A stretch of 34,648 bases of DNA from the NCBI GenBank assembly GCA_903958625.1, contig CAJBTU010000090.1, positions 1 to 34,648 on the forward strand, written 5' to 3'. The DNA is from an uncultured Ignavibacteriota bacterium (GTDB lineage: Bacteria > Bacteroidota > Ignavibacteria > UBA10030 > UBA8401). The translations under genes and the position numbers were made by a program. The notes under the pieces are model-generated. The model saw only the letters and a program-made list of their open reading frames with translations, had not been told where the DNA came from and ran no database searches. Positions 1 through 8,452 of the stretch are shown here, in pieces. Positions within the stretch are counted from its first letter, which is position 1; every line of letters begins with the position of its first letter.

Positions 1-964
1 GGCGGAATACGCAAAGATAGGGCCCGATGAATTTCCCGCTGAACAAAAATGGAACGGCAGTTCTTCATTTCCTCATGTGTTCGATCCCGAGAAAAAATCA
101 GAACAGATTATGGGAACGCCGTACGGTGATCTTTATGTGATCGATTTTTCTCTTGCGGCAATTCGAGGTGAAAAATTAGGACAACGCGGCGTGACGGATG
201 TTCTGTGCGTCTCACTTTCAAATTGTGATTACATCGGCCATGGGTACGGTCCGGACAGTCATGAATTATTGGACCTGCTTGCAAATACCGACCGTGGATT
301 GGGAAAATTATTTGACGAACTGGATAGAACGGTTGGGAAGAACAATTACGTAGTAGCACTAAGTGCCGATCATGCCGTGTGTCCCTTGCCGGAATTTAAT
401 TCGCAGTATCGGAATATAAATGCAAAGCGGTATATCTATGCAACGGATATCAAACCGAAACTTGATTCCCTTGCATCATTATTAAAATATGAACTGGATA
501 CATCAGAAGACATCTTCATTAAGAACAGTTTCATTAACTATGCATTAGCATCGAAAAATGGATGGGATAGTGTGAAACTTGAAAATGAAATCACGAAAGG
601 GTTCCTCAATATTGAAGCATTTGCCGGTATATATTTCCGGCATGAATTGACGAGCAAAGAAAAGTCCGATAAGCCGTACATCCAAAAATACCGGAACAGT
701 TATTATCCCCCGCGCGGCGAGGATTTCAAATACCGTATTCGGGAGAATTGCATCATTTCATCACGCACAACGGGAACAACCCATGGGTCACCATATACCT
801 ATGATACACACGTTCCGCTAATATTCTGGTGGAATGGCGCCGTGTCCAAAAAAATCTCCCGCGAAGTTCATTCGGCCGATGCCGCACCGACGCTTGCCAA
901 GATAGCCGGATTTCCTGCTCCGAAGAATCTTGACGGTGTTCCGTTGCCGGAAGTTGTGAAATAA
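1..964 (+). CDS. Alkaline phosphatase family protein (PafA-like phosphodiesterase/phosphatase), 5' end outside window
   Basis: The frame is open from base 2, so about 320 residues of the C-terminal part are visible; the start, any signal peptide and the nucleophile Thr/Ser lie upstream of the window. Metal-ligand motifs of the alkaline phosphatase superfamily are seen in order: DYIGHG (Asp codon at 227, His at 239), SADHAV (Asp-His at 368-373), and THGSPYTYDTHVPLIFW (His at 782). The spacing and wording of these motifs fit the periplasmic PafA-type alkaline phosphatases of Bacteroidota, monoesterases with two zinc ions, more than nucleotide pyrophosphatases. The C-terminus (SADAAPTLAKIAGFPAPKN) is the usual family ending. 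The role is probably phosphate scavenging in the periplasm, which is inference because the specificity loops are missing. The next gene follows after 56 bases on the same strand. Confidence 0.85.
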   Translation, partial: AEYAKIGPDEFPAEQKWNGSSSFPHVFDPEKKSEQIMGTPYGDLYVIDFSLAAIRGEKLGQRGVTDVLCVSLSNCDYIGHGYGPDSHELLDLLANTDRGLGKLFDELDRTVGKNNYVVALSADHAVCPLPEFNSQYRNINAKRYIYATDIKPKLDSLASLLKYELDTSEDIFIKNSFINYALASKNGWDSVKLENEITKGFLNIEAFAGIYFRHELTSKEKSDKPYIQKYRNSYYPPRGEDFKYRIRENCIISSRTTGTTHGSPYTYDTHVPLIFWWNGAVSKKISREVHSADAAPTLAKIAGFPAPKNLDGVPLPEVVK

Positions 965-1020
965 AGTATTAGCAAACATCAGAGCTCTGTTTCGAATCAT
1001 CGTACATCGTAAAGATTTTT

Positions 1021-1650
1021 GTGCCGAAACTCACTCCCAAAATAATTCTCGAAGGAACACGTCTGACGCACAAGACCGATCTTGCCTTTGCGTTGAACGA
1101 GCATCCCCGCATTGTCGGTCCCAGAAAGTACCGGTATCATTCTCCGCTTGTTTCGGCGGAGTGGTGTGCCTTCACCAATTTCCCCTGGGGAAGAGGATTG
1201 ATAAATTTCGATCTTACAGAAGAACAACAGGCGATGGAAACGTATCACACCTGGCTCCGGCTGTTTGAACTTCAGCGCTATTATTCCTGGATCGTCGATC
1301 GTTTTCACATTTCAACGATGATGCACCAGCGGAAATATTGCGGAAGGAACTATGACCTCGGGTGGATCGAGGAACGGCTGCTTCCTCTCGGATTTCACCT
1401 TGTATTCTGTCATCGCTCGCCGGATTCGTTTGAACAGGCAAGAAGAAAACGGATGAAAGTTTCCGGCAACCCAAAACAATACGACGATCTCAGTGTTTTT
1501 CTGGAAGAACAGGAAATATTGAGGGAACTCGTCGATCGGTCTCTCCTGCCAAAACTATATCTCGATGTCTCAGGAAACGCTATTCAAGGTTTGTCGGATT
1601 CAATTGCCGATTGGTTGGAGACAACGGGCAGATTATACTCCCGATCGTAA
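1021..1650 (+). CDS. Thymidylate-kinase-like P-loop protein with degenerate Walker A
   Basis: A 209-residue protein starting at GTG (1021), with only a weak AAAGA ahead of it. The beginning reads KIILEGTRLTHKTDLAFAL, which aligns by eye with the Walker A region of dTMP kinases and deoxynucleoside kinases (GxxxxGKS/T). Here the glycine before the lysine is His17, giving G12-xxxx-H17-K18-T19. A DRFHIST motif near residue 98 matches the DR(Y/F/S)xxS substrate motif of these kinases. A basic stretch (RRKRMKVSGNP) lies where the LID would be. The length is normal for the fold. Whether it still binds ATP is uncertain. It may be a kinase for an unusual substrate or a non-catalytic relative. It follows the phosphatase gene with a 56-base gap, so cotranscription is possible. 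Confidence 0.6.
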   Translation: MPKLTPKIILEGTRLTHKTDLAFALNEHPRIVGPRKYRYHSPLVSAEWCAFTNFPWGRGLINFDLTEEQQAMETYHTWLRLFELQRYYSWIVDRFHISTMMHQRKYCGRNYDLGWIEERLLPLGFHLVFCHRSPDSFEQARRKRMKVSGNPKQYDDLSVFLEEQEILRELVDRSLLPKLYLDVSGNAIQGLSDSIADWLETTGRLYSRS

Positions 1651-1691
1651 ATACTCTTACCCGTTTCATGTCACAATCCTGACTAGCTCTC

Positions 1692-1719
1692 TTGACTCCC
1701 TCATTTTGAAGTCTTAAAT
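1692..1719 (+). promoter_or_regulatory. Possible sigma-70-like promoter for the TPR/TonB cluster
   Basis: TTGACT (1692-1697), a 16-base spacer and TTAAAT (1714-1719) lie in the 157-base gap ahead of the TPR gene. The -35 match is good and the -10 match is moderate. The placement suits transcription of the downstream envelope cluster. No other strong promoter is seen in the gap. Confidence 0.3.
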
Positions 1720-1807
1720 TACATGTGGTTTAGTGGTTCAATTAAAACCGTTACTTTAAGTATAGTAGGTTTTTCGTTGTGGCTATTCATTGGTTATCGA
1801 GGAAATT

Positions 1808-4800
1808 GTGAAGCGATTTTATTTCATCCTTTTTATTGTGTTTTTTGCCGGAATCCTGCAGGCGCAGCAGACATCGGGAGAGCTGCAGGAAGAGCAGGAC
1901 TATGCATTTGCGTTCGGGCTTTTTGACGATAAATTATATCAACTTTCATTTGAACAATTTAAAAAGTTCATCGATCAATATCCGAACAGCGTAAAAAGAC
2001 CCGATGCGATCTTTCTTTCGGCAGAGTCCCAGTTTCGGCTGAACCAGTATCAATCTTCTGTTTCCATCTTCAAAAATTTTACCCAGGATTATCCGAAGCA
2101 CAAACTCCGGCTTGACGCACTTTTTCGTCTCGGTGAAATGAATTATGCGTTAACGGCGTATAAGGACGCGATGTTGTATTATCGCGAAGTCTACGAAAAA
2201 TTCCCGCTCAACGATCAGGCTGGCGAAGCTGCCTATTGGGTAGGAGAATGCTATTTGAAACTCAATGATATCGCAAATGCTCAGATCTATTTCAAAGTCA
2301 GCTACGAGCGCTATCCAAAACATCGTTTAGTAGATTATGCTCTTTATTCCATCGGTTGGACACATGAGCGGAAAAAAGAATATGCAAAAGCGATTGAAGT
2401 ATACCAAAAATTAATGACGGAAAAGAAGGAGAGTGATCTTCTTTCCGCAACAATGGTCCGGATCGGCGAGTGCTATTTTCAATCACATGATTATAAAAAA
2501 TGCATTGAATATCTCACGCAGGTGCAGTCCGTATTAACCGATTCAACGGAGGTTCAGCGGAGCGAATTTCTCATCGGTGAATCATACTATAGTCTTACCG
2601 ATTATGCAAAAGCAAGGTTACAGTACGGCGCATTCTTGCAGAAATATCCGAAAAGCATCATTTACCGTGATGTGAAGTTTTCCTATGCCTGGACATTTTT
2701 GAATCTCAAGGATTATGAACAGGCGGCGCAATTGTTTGGCGAACTTTCAATAGGAAACGATGACATTGCTCATAAGTCAATGTTCCGGAAAGGGCGTTCG
2801 CTTCAATTGAGCGGAAATATTGACAGTGCATTGACAACCTATCTGGCAACCGTTGCGGCACGGCCGACGGGGGAATTTTCCGACAATGCTCTCTATGAAT
2901 CCGGAATGATCTATTTTGAAAAGAAAGATTACGCGAAAGCCCTTGAATCGTTTCTGCAGATCACAACGAAATTCAAACAAGGCGATGTGATAGCCGATGC
3001 TTTGAGAATGGTCGGGGAGACCTATCTTGCACAAAAGAAATTCGATAGTGCGTTGACTGCTTTCCGCAGTGCGGGGAAGGCTGAAACGGCGAATCCTTCA
3101 ATGAAAAGCGATGCTCAATTCCAGGAAGCGTGGGCGTTGTATAAAATGAAGAAGTTCTCCGATGCAGCAAAGTTATTTGAACAATATGCCCGACGCAATG
3201 CAAAACAGCCCCAGAATGCCGAGGCAAATTTTTGGGCGGCGGAATCGTATTTCCAGATACAGAAATTTCTGGAAGCGGAACGCTTTTACGCTGAATCATT
3301 GAACGACCTCCCTGATTCAAAAAAGGCGGACGCTCAATATGGCTTGGCGTGGTCATATCTGAAGCAGGGAAAATTCCTTCCTGCCGCCAATACCTTTGAG
3401 AAAGTGGTCGGAATTGATTCTGCAAAAAAATATACGCAGGATGCACAACTTCGAATCGCAGACAGTTATTATGCCGCCAAAATGTATGAAAAGGCAAGTG
3501 ATGCCTACCGGAATTATATCAGATCAAATCCGGCGGCAACGAATAATGATTATGCGTTGTATCAGGTGGCGAACGCCGAATACCGTACCAATAATGATAA
3601 GGAAGGGATTGCGCGGTTCACCGAACTCATGAACAAATACGCCAGGTCGCAGTATGTTGATGATGCTCAATACGGAATAGGACTCATTCATTTCCAGAAC
3701 AAACGGTATCAACAGGCTATTACCGAGTTTGAAAAACTGATTAAGAATTTCCCCAAAAGCGAAATGGCTTCGCGGTCTCAATACAGTATCGCCGATGCAT
3801 ATTATAATCTTGAAAAATATCCGGAAGCAATCGCCGCCTACAGCGATGTTGTGAAAAATTATGACAGTTCGCCGCTGGCAAGCGATGCCGTCAACGGAAT
3901 GCAGTATTGCTTTGTTTTATTAGGGAAACCGCTCGATGCCATTACGGTGATTGATGATTTTGTGAAAGCGAATCCCAATGTCCGTCTGGCGGACGAACTC
4001 TTCTTTAAAAAAGGGGATCTCTATTACGGTCAGAAACAGTATGACAGCGCCATCGTTGCTTACAAGGACTTTTTGGACCGTTTCCCGAAAAGCAAGTTCC
4101 TTGGCGATGCACACTTTTGGTTGGGAAAATCTTATCAGGGATTAAGCAATGCTCAGGCGGCGCTTGAATCGTTCACAGCCTCTGCCGAAAAATACCCGGC
4201 AAGCCGCGTTGCCAGCGCAGCGCTGTTTGAAGTCGGAGGAATATCATCGCAGCGCGGGAAACCGGATGTTGCGTTAAGCGCCTATACGAAGATCGAAGAA
4301 CAATATCCCGGTTCCAACGAAGCATCGGAAGCATCGTACCAGCAGGCATTGGTCTTGAAAGGTACCGGACAACTGAATGCCGCTGTAAAAAAATTCGAAG
4401 AGACATACGGCAAATACGCAAAGACCACCGCTGCCGATAGAAGCAAACTTGCACTTGGCTGGCTGAATATTGAATCGGAACAATACACGAAGGCATTGGA
4501 GTATTTTAAATCGGTTGCAGGCAACCGTACCGATGAGATCGCTGCCGAAGCGCAATATGCCGTCGGGCTTACCTATCAGACACAAAATAATTTTTCCGAA
4601 GCGATCGTCAATTATCTGCGCGTGCGTTACGTATTTCCTGCTGCCGTGCAATGGATAGGACGTTCGTCTTTCAATCTCGGCGAATGTTATGAAAAGACGC
4701 ATCAGATCCAAAAGGCAAAAGATGCATTCAACTTTGTCGTGAAACAGAATAAAGTAGCGGACCTTATTCCGGCGGCCGAGAAAAAATTGAAATCATTGGA

Positions 4801-4810
4801 GCAGCTGTGA
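1808..4810 (+). CDS. Large periplasmic tetratricopeptide-repeat protein
   Basis: About 1000 residues. I choose GTG at 1808 because GAGG (1799-1802) sits 5 bases upstream and the protein then begins with a clean signal peptide (MKRFYFILFIVFF, cleavage near LQAQ-Q); the in-frame TTG at 1790 has no ribosome site. The rest is a long run of TPR/YbgF-like units with repeated phrases such as YPKSxxxxDAxYxxG and A-x-xYFKxxY, from about residue 40 to the C-terminus. No enzymatic motif is seen. Such arrays bind proteins or peptidoglycan-linked partners in the periplasm. Its stop overlaps the next gene's GTG (GTGA at 4807-4810), so translation of the barrel gene is probably coupled to it. A similar pair of a ~1000-residue TPR protein and a barrel is, as I recall it, common in Bacteroidota. 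The exact function is unknown. Confidence 0.85.
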   Translation: MKRFYFILFIVFFAGILQAQQTSGELQEEQDYAFAFGLFDDKLYQLSFEQFKKFIDQYPNSVKRPDAIFLSAESQFRLNQYQSSVSIFKNFTQDYPKHKLRLDALFRLGEMNYALTAYKDAMLYYREVYEKFPLNDQAGEAAYWVGECYLKLNDIANAQIYFKVSYERYPKHRLVDYALYSIGWTHERKKEYAKAIEVYQKLMTEKKESDLLSATMVRIGECYFQSHDYKKCIEYLTQVQSVLTDSTEVQRSEFLIGESYYSLTDYAKARLQYGAFLQKYPKSIIYRDVKFSYAWTFLNLKDYEQAAQLFGELSIGNDDIAHKSMFRKGRSLQLSGNIDSALTTYLATVAARPTGEFSDNALYESGMIYFEKKDYAKALESFLQITTKFKQGDVIADALRMVGETYLAQKKFDSALTAFRSAGKAETANPSMKSDAQFQEAWALYKMKKFSDAAKLFEQYARRNAKQPQNAEANFWAAESYFQIQKFLEAERFYAESLNDLPDSKKADAQYGLAWSYLKQGKFLPAANTFEKVVGIDSAKKYTQDAQLRIADSYYAAKMYEKASDAYRNYIRSNPAATNNDYALYQVANAEYRTNNDKEGIARFTELMNKYARSQYVDDAQYGIGLIHFQNKRYQQAITEFEKLIKNFPKSEMASRSQYSIADAYYNLEKYPEAIAAYSDVVKNYDSSPLASDAVNGMQYCFVLLGKPLDAITVIDDFVKANPNVRLADELFFKKGDLYYGQKQYDSAIVAYKDFLDRFPKSKFLGDAHFWLGKSYQGLSNAQAALESFTASAEKYPASRVASAALFEVGGISSQRGKPDVALSAYTKIEEQYPGSNEASEASYQQALVLKGTGQLNAAVKKFEETYGKYAKTTAADRSKLALGWLNIESEQYTKALEYFKSVAGNRTDEIAAEAQYAVGLTYQTQNNFSEAIVNYLRVRYVFPAAVQWIGRSSFNLGECYEKTHQIQKAKDAFNFVVKQNKVADLIPAAEKKLKSLEQL

Positions 4811-6564
4811 TTAGGAAAATGAATCGATTAAATTATCACAGCAGCAGCGGATGTGTACGAAGTTGTTCTTCCTCAGTGTTGGTAAGAATGATATTGATTG
4901 CAGGCGTCCTGCTGATGGGAACTGCGTCTGCCCAGGAAGCAGAGAAGAAAGAGGCGGCGAAAAAAAATGTCGACCTGCAAAATGTGCAGCCTCCCAGGGC
5001 CGAAGCACCTCTGCCGAAGATCGATCTTCCCGAATTTGTCATCACGGGAAACGAAAAGATCGATCTGAATATCGAATCGAAAGCGGAAGACGATCAGGAC
5101 AGGATCTTTTCTCCGGCGAAACCGATTCCCGGCGAGCGTCCGGTGAATGTCGGCGAAGCGCTGACGCCGAAACAAATTAAATCGTTCACGAAAACTCCCG
5201 GTGCATTGAATGGTAAAGTTTTTGGCGGCATCGGATTTTACGGCACACCGCAATTTGACGGATGGTTCGGCCAGTATGGTCCGACAAGTTCCGTTGTCGT
5301 GAATGGATATTATTCTGAAAGTCAGGGGCATTTGAGCGATGCAGGTTTTTGGAGGGGCGGCTTGGGAGTTCGCGGTTCATACACGCTGCCGGAATCGTCA
5401 ACGGTGTTCCCGTTCGCCCAATTGAGCGGAGAAACAAAATACGGCCGCGAGTCGTATCGTGCGTTCGCATCGCGTTCGCCGTATCGTGTTCGTGATCTCA
5501 GCGGAATAGAAGTAAGCGCAGGGATCGGATCGCGGTATGCACTGCCGTACAGATCGCTAAGCGGCGTCGATTATTCTGCAAAAGCAGGCTGGAGTTATTT
5601 TTCGGCAAGCGATTCCGGGAAATCTTCGGAATCGGAATTCTCACTTAATGGAAACGCCTCCACACGGTTCTTCGAAACGGCGTTCCGGGGACAAGTGGAA
5701 TACCGGGCAACCGGATATCAAATGGATCTACCGGGAGTTCAAACCGGTCAATGGTTTGTTCTTCGCGCCGATGGGCACCAACTGCTGCTGCCGTCGCTTC
5801 AATTCTCTTTTGCCTTACAGCAGTTCCTCTACCGCGGCAATATCGGTGCTGCCGGCGGACGGTTCTACCCGAATATTGAATTGCGGTATTCCTTTACCGA
5901 GAATGCTTCGATGTATTCCGGTTTTTCGCCGACCGTAGAACGGAATACGCTGCCATCGGTGATCAAACAAAACCGGTATATACAATTCAGCGCCCCCCTT
6001 GTTCCGTCCGATGTCCGGGTGAATTTCTATGCCGGAATGGAGATCACTCCCGTTGAAGAAATAACGGCAACGGTGAAATTAACCTATAAACATATCAATA
6101 ATTATCCCACTTTCTATGACAAGAATAGTGCAAAAGTGTGGGAAGTTCTTTATCTTTCAGGCGTTCGCTCGACGAAATTTGACTTGTCGTCATCGTACCG
6201 GTTGAATCAGAAGCAGAATGTAGCGGTGTATTTTTCAACTCAAACGGTGCGGCAAAAAGATTCGACCGGATCCATGCCGTACATCCCAAAGTTTACAATG
6301 GGTGCTGCTTATCATCACTTCTTTGATTTTGGACTGCATGCAGAGGCATTTGCCGAATTCAATTCGTCGCGGAGCACGAATTTTGCAAACACCCATTCCA
6401 ATGCCGGTTATGTGTTCACGGGAATGAAAGCAGAGATAGAGTTGTTGGCCCAGTTTCGCGGTTATGCGGAACTGAACAATATGATCGATCAACATTACTA
6501 TGTGTGGAACGGGTATCAAGAGCGGACGATTTTTTTGTTGCTCGGTATCAGTTATCAATGGTAG
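4807..6564 (+). CDS. Outer-membrane beta-barrel protein, TonB-receptor-like without a plug
   Basis: 585 residues from GTG at 4807, which has GGAG (4798-4801) 5 bases upstream and overlaps the TPR stop. An in-frame ATG at 4819 is less well placed. An N-terminal hydrophobic segment (about residues 28-43, ending SAQ-E) is a signal peptide preceded by an unusual Ser/Arg/Cys-rich stretch. After a Lys/Glu-rich linker comes PEFVITGNEKIDL, then many alternating aromatic/polar strands typical of a barrel. The chain ends GISYQW, with an aromatic last residue as BAM substrates have. It is shorter than a TonB-dependent receptor and I see no plug domain. The gene sits between a TPR protein and a SPOR/ExbB/ExbD/TonB set, suggesting an outer-membrane partner of that machinery. 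The substrate is unknown. Confidence 0.75.
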   Translation: MIRKMNRLNYHSSSGCVRSCSSSVLVRMILIAGVLLMGTASAQEAEKKEAAKKNVDLQNVQPPRAEAPLPKIDLPEFVITGNEKIDLNIESKAEDDQDRIFSPAKPIPGERPVNVGEALTPKQIKSFTKTPGALNGKVFGGIGFYGTPQFDGWFGQYGPTSSVVVNGYYSESQGHLSDAGFWRGGLGVRGSYTLPESSTVFPFAQLSGETKYGRESYRAFASRSPYRVRDLSGIEVSAGIGSRYALPYRSLSGVDYSAKAGWSYFSASDSGKSSESEFSLNGNASTRFFETAFRGQVEYRATGYQMDLPGVQTGQWFVLRADGHQLLLPSLQFSFALQQFLYRGNIGAAGGRFYPNIELRYSFTENASMYSGFSPTVERNTLPSVIKQNRYIQFSAPLVPSDVRVNFYAGMEITPVEEITATVKLTYKHINNYPTFYDKNSAKVWEVLYLSGVRSTKFDLSSSYRLNQKQNVAVYFSTQTVRQKDSTGSMPYIPKFTMGAAYHHFFDFGLHAEAFAEFNSSRSTNFANTHSNAGYVFTGMKAEIELLAQFRGYAELNNMIDQHYYVWNGYQERTIFLLLGISYQW

Positions 6565-6604
6565 CGAAAATTTATTATATCACAGCAAAAAAGGAGAACC
6601 AACA

Positions 6605-7201
6605 ATGCCAAATTTAAATGTTAAAGGTGATGCACCTAAAGCAACCGGATCATCGTCAACGGGGGGCGGAGGAGGAATTCCAAAGATCGTTATCATTATT
6701 ATTGCGGCAGTCATCGGACTCGGTGCGATCGCATTCATTCTTAATACGACCGGGATCGTTAAATTGTGGGGAAAGAAAAAACCTGTCCCTCAAGTAGTAT
6801 CGCTGCCGACGGAAAATCTTCCGCCGGTCACTCAGGATACATCGCTTGTGCCGCAGCAGCAAACGGTTGCGGAAACAACAGCACCGCCGTTGGATGAGAA
6901 TCTTACAAAGGTCGAGGCCGGTATTCAGCCGTCACGCACCAAACCTTCGTCATCGAAGAACATCGTTCACGGAACAGGAATGTTCACAGTTCAGATCTCG
7001 TCATGGCCGGTCGTAGCGAAAGCGAACTTGCAGGCGCAGGTTTTTACCGATGCCGGTTTCGATGCGTTTGTTGAACCTATGGGGTCTTACTTCAGGGTTT
7101 GTGTCGGCCGTTTTGAAACGAAGTCGGATGCGAAATCACAGCTGGAAAAAATGGAACATATGCTTGAGTCCAGACCGGTTATTGTGAAAGTCGGAAAATA
7201 G
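6605..7201 (+). CDS. Membrane-anchored SPOR-domain protein
   Basis: 198 residues from ATG at 6605, which has AGGAG about 9 bases upstream; the frame runs further 5' into the barrel gene but without a good start. A Ser/Gly-rich N-terminus precedes one transmembrane helix (IPKIVIIIIAAVIGLGAIAF, about residues 25-45). A Pro/Gln-rich periplasmic linker follows. The C-terminal ~70 residues form a SPOR domain (FTVQISSWP...ANLQAQVFTDAGFDAFVE...YFRVCVGRFETKSDA). SPOR domains bind denuded peptidoglycan glycans, usually at division sites. The position between an outer-membrane barrel and exbB suggests that it ties this envelope system to peptidoglycan; that is inference. Confidence 0.85.
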   Translation: MPNLNVKGDAPKATGSSSTGGGGGIPKIVIIIIAAVIGLGAIAFILNTTGIVKLWGKKKPVPQVVSLPTENLPPVTQDTSLVPQQQTVAETTAPPLDENLTKVEAGIQPSRTKPSSSKNIVHGTGMFTVQISSWPVVAKANLQAQVFTDAGFDAFVEPMGSYFRVCVGRFETKSDAKSQLEKMEHMLESRPVIVKVGK

Positions 7202-7228
7202 TTTTTTTGTCCATTCTCTCTTCTTATG

Positions 7229-7248
7229 CTCCCTCTTTTCGGAGGGAG
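7229..7248. other. Intergenic hairpin between SPOR gene and exbB
   Basis: CTCCCTC (7229-7235) and GAGGGAG (7242-7248) can form a 7-bp stem with a 6-base loop. No T-run follows, so it is not a standard terminator. It could act in mRNA processing or attenuation before exbB. Confidence 0.35.
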
Positions 7249-7286
7249 ATACTACATGTGTATGTACCATTTTCAGAGGATCCTTA

Positions 7287-8003
7287 ATGAATCTGTTAGA
7301 ACTATTTTTGAAGGGCGGATTGGTGATGTGGCCAATCCTCTTGTGCTCCCTCATTACCGTTGCGGTGATCATTGAAAAATATATTTTGCTTTCGCGTTCG
7401 AATGTCGATCCGAAACAGTTGATGACAAAGATCCGCAGTGCACTGACGCGGAACGATATCGCCAGCGCGGTCGAAGCGTGCACAAAAGTTAAAGCTCCGG
7501 TCTCAAACATTCTTAAACACGGCATCGTCAACTATAAATATGGTCACCAAGCGGTGAAGGAAGCGATTGAACTTGCCGGGAAAGAAGAAATATTTCATCT
7601 TGAAAAACGTCTTTCCGTTCTTGCCAATATGGCCGGCACGGCGCCGATGCTGGGATTTCTTGGTACGGTGACCGGCATGATCGCCGTGTTCCACACAATT
7701 GAACAATTGAGCGGCAATGTCAATCCAAGCGTATTAGCGGCTGGTATTTGGGAAGCAATGCTGACAACCGCATTCGGACTGATCGTTGGAATACCGGCCC
7801 TCTACTTTTACAACTATTTCGTTGCCAAAGTAAACCGTTTTGTGTTTGAAATTGAGAACAGTGCGGAAGAATTCCTCTCATTGATGAAGACGGGACAGCT
7901 GGATGATGACGGCACAGGCGCAGAGAAAAAATCCGAGCGTAAATCCGCGCCGACGCGGACCGTTTTCGCAGATGATGAATATTTTGAACCTAAGGATGAA
8001 TAA
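7287..8003 (+). CDS. exbB: ExbB/TolQ/MotA-family proton channel protein
   Basis: 238 residues from ATG at 7287 with AGAGGA 6 bases upstream. Three transmembrane segments are visible: near the N-terminus (GGLVMWPILLCSLITVAVII), at about residues 110-130 (the family signature GTAPMLGFLGTVTGMIAVF) and at about residues 150-180 (EAMLTTAFGLIVGIPALYFYN). The helices and the T/G-rich signature are those of ExbB/TolQ, the inner-membrane pentamer that conducts protons with ExbD. A charged C-terminal tail of about 45 residues extends beyond the usual core. It is followed by exbD and tonB in the standard order, so a TonB system is more likely than Tol or Mot. Confidence 0.92.
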   Translation: MNLLELFLKGGLVMWPILLCSLITVAVIIEKYILLSRSNVDPKQLMTKIRSALTRNDIASAVEACTKVKAPVSNILKHGIVNYKYGHQAVKEAIELAGKEEIFHLEKRLSVLANMAGTAPMLGFLGTVTGMIAVFHTIEQLSGNVNPSVLAAGIWEAMLTTAFGLIVGIPALYFYNYFVAKVNRFVFEIENSAEEFLSLMKTGQLDDDGTGAEKKSERKSAPTRTVFADDEYFEPKDE

Positions 8004-8043
8004 GGAGCCTATTTATTCCCCGAAATGCCGGAAATATTGAACT

Positions 8044-8451
8044 ATGAAATTTGAACGTAAACATAAGATCGAACCGAACTTTAATTATGCATCGCTCACG
8101 GATATTGTGCTGCAGCTGCTGATCTTTTTCCTTATTACGTCCTCGTTCGTTTCGTCGCCGGGAATCCAGGTGCAATTGCCGAAAGCTCAGACAAGCGAAA
8201 CACAGACCGACCGTCAGACCGTTCTCACCATTACTACTTCCGGCAGGATTTACATTAATTCCGAAGAAGTGACAACGGAAACACTTGGACAAAAACTGAT
8301 ACCAATCCTCGATCAAAACCGTTCACAGGTGATCATCGTTCGGGCGGACAAGGACGTGAGCCTTCAGAAAGCGGTGCAAGTAATCGATCTTGCAAAAGGC
8401 GTCGGCGCTCAGCGGTTCTTGATCGCTACGGAGCCTGTTGAAGGGAACTAA
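8044..8451 (+). CDS. exbD: ExbD/TolR-family proton channel protein
   Basis: 135 residues from ATG at 8044. One N-terminal transmembrane helix (TDIVLQLLIFFLITSSFV) carries the proton-carrying aspartate at residue 20, as in ExbD/TolR. The periplasmic part (VLTITTSGRIYINSEEV...VIIVRADKDVSLQKAVQVIDLAKGVGAQRFLIAT) is the normal ExbD fold. It forms the proton-driven motor with the ExbB-like protein encoded just upstream. The gene lies 40 bases after exbB and 1 base before tonB. Confidence 0.92.
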   Translation: MKFERKHKIEPNFNYASLTDIVLQLLIFFLITSSFVSSPGIQVQLPKAQTSETQTDRQTVLTITTSGRIYINSEEVTTETLGQKLIPILDQNRSQVIIVRADKDVSLQKAVQVIDLAKGVGAQRFLIATEPVEGN

Positions 8452-8452
8452 C

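Noticed and set aside
1790-1810. TTG at 1790 as start of the large TPR protein
   Set aside because: GTG at 1808 has GAGG at proper distance and gives a normal signal peptide; TTG has no such site.
2973-3497. A 174-codon minus-strand frame inside the TPR gene
   Set aside because: Shadow of a repeat-rich coding region; no start signal and no recognisable domain.
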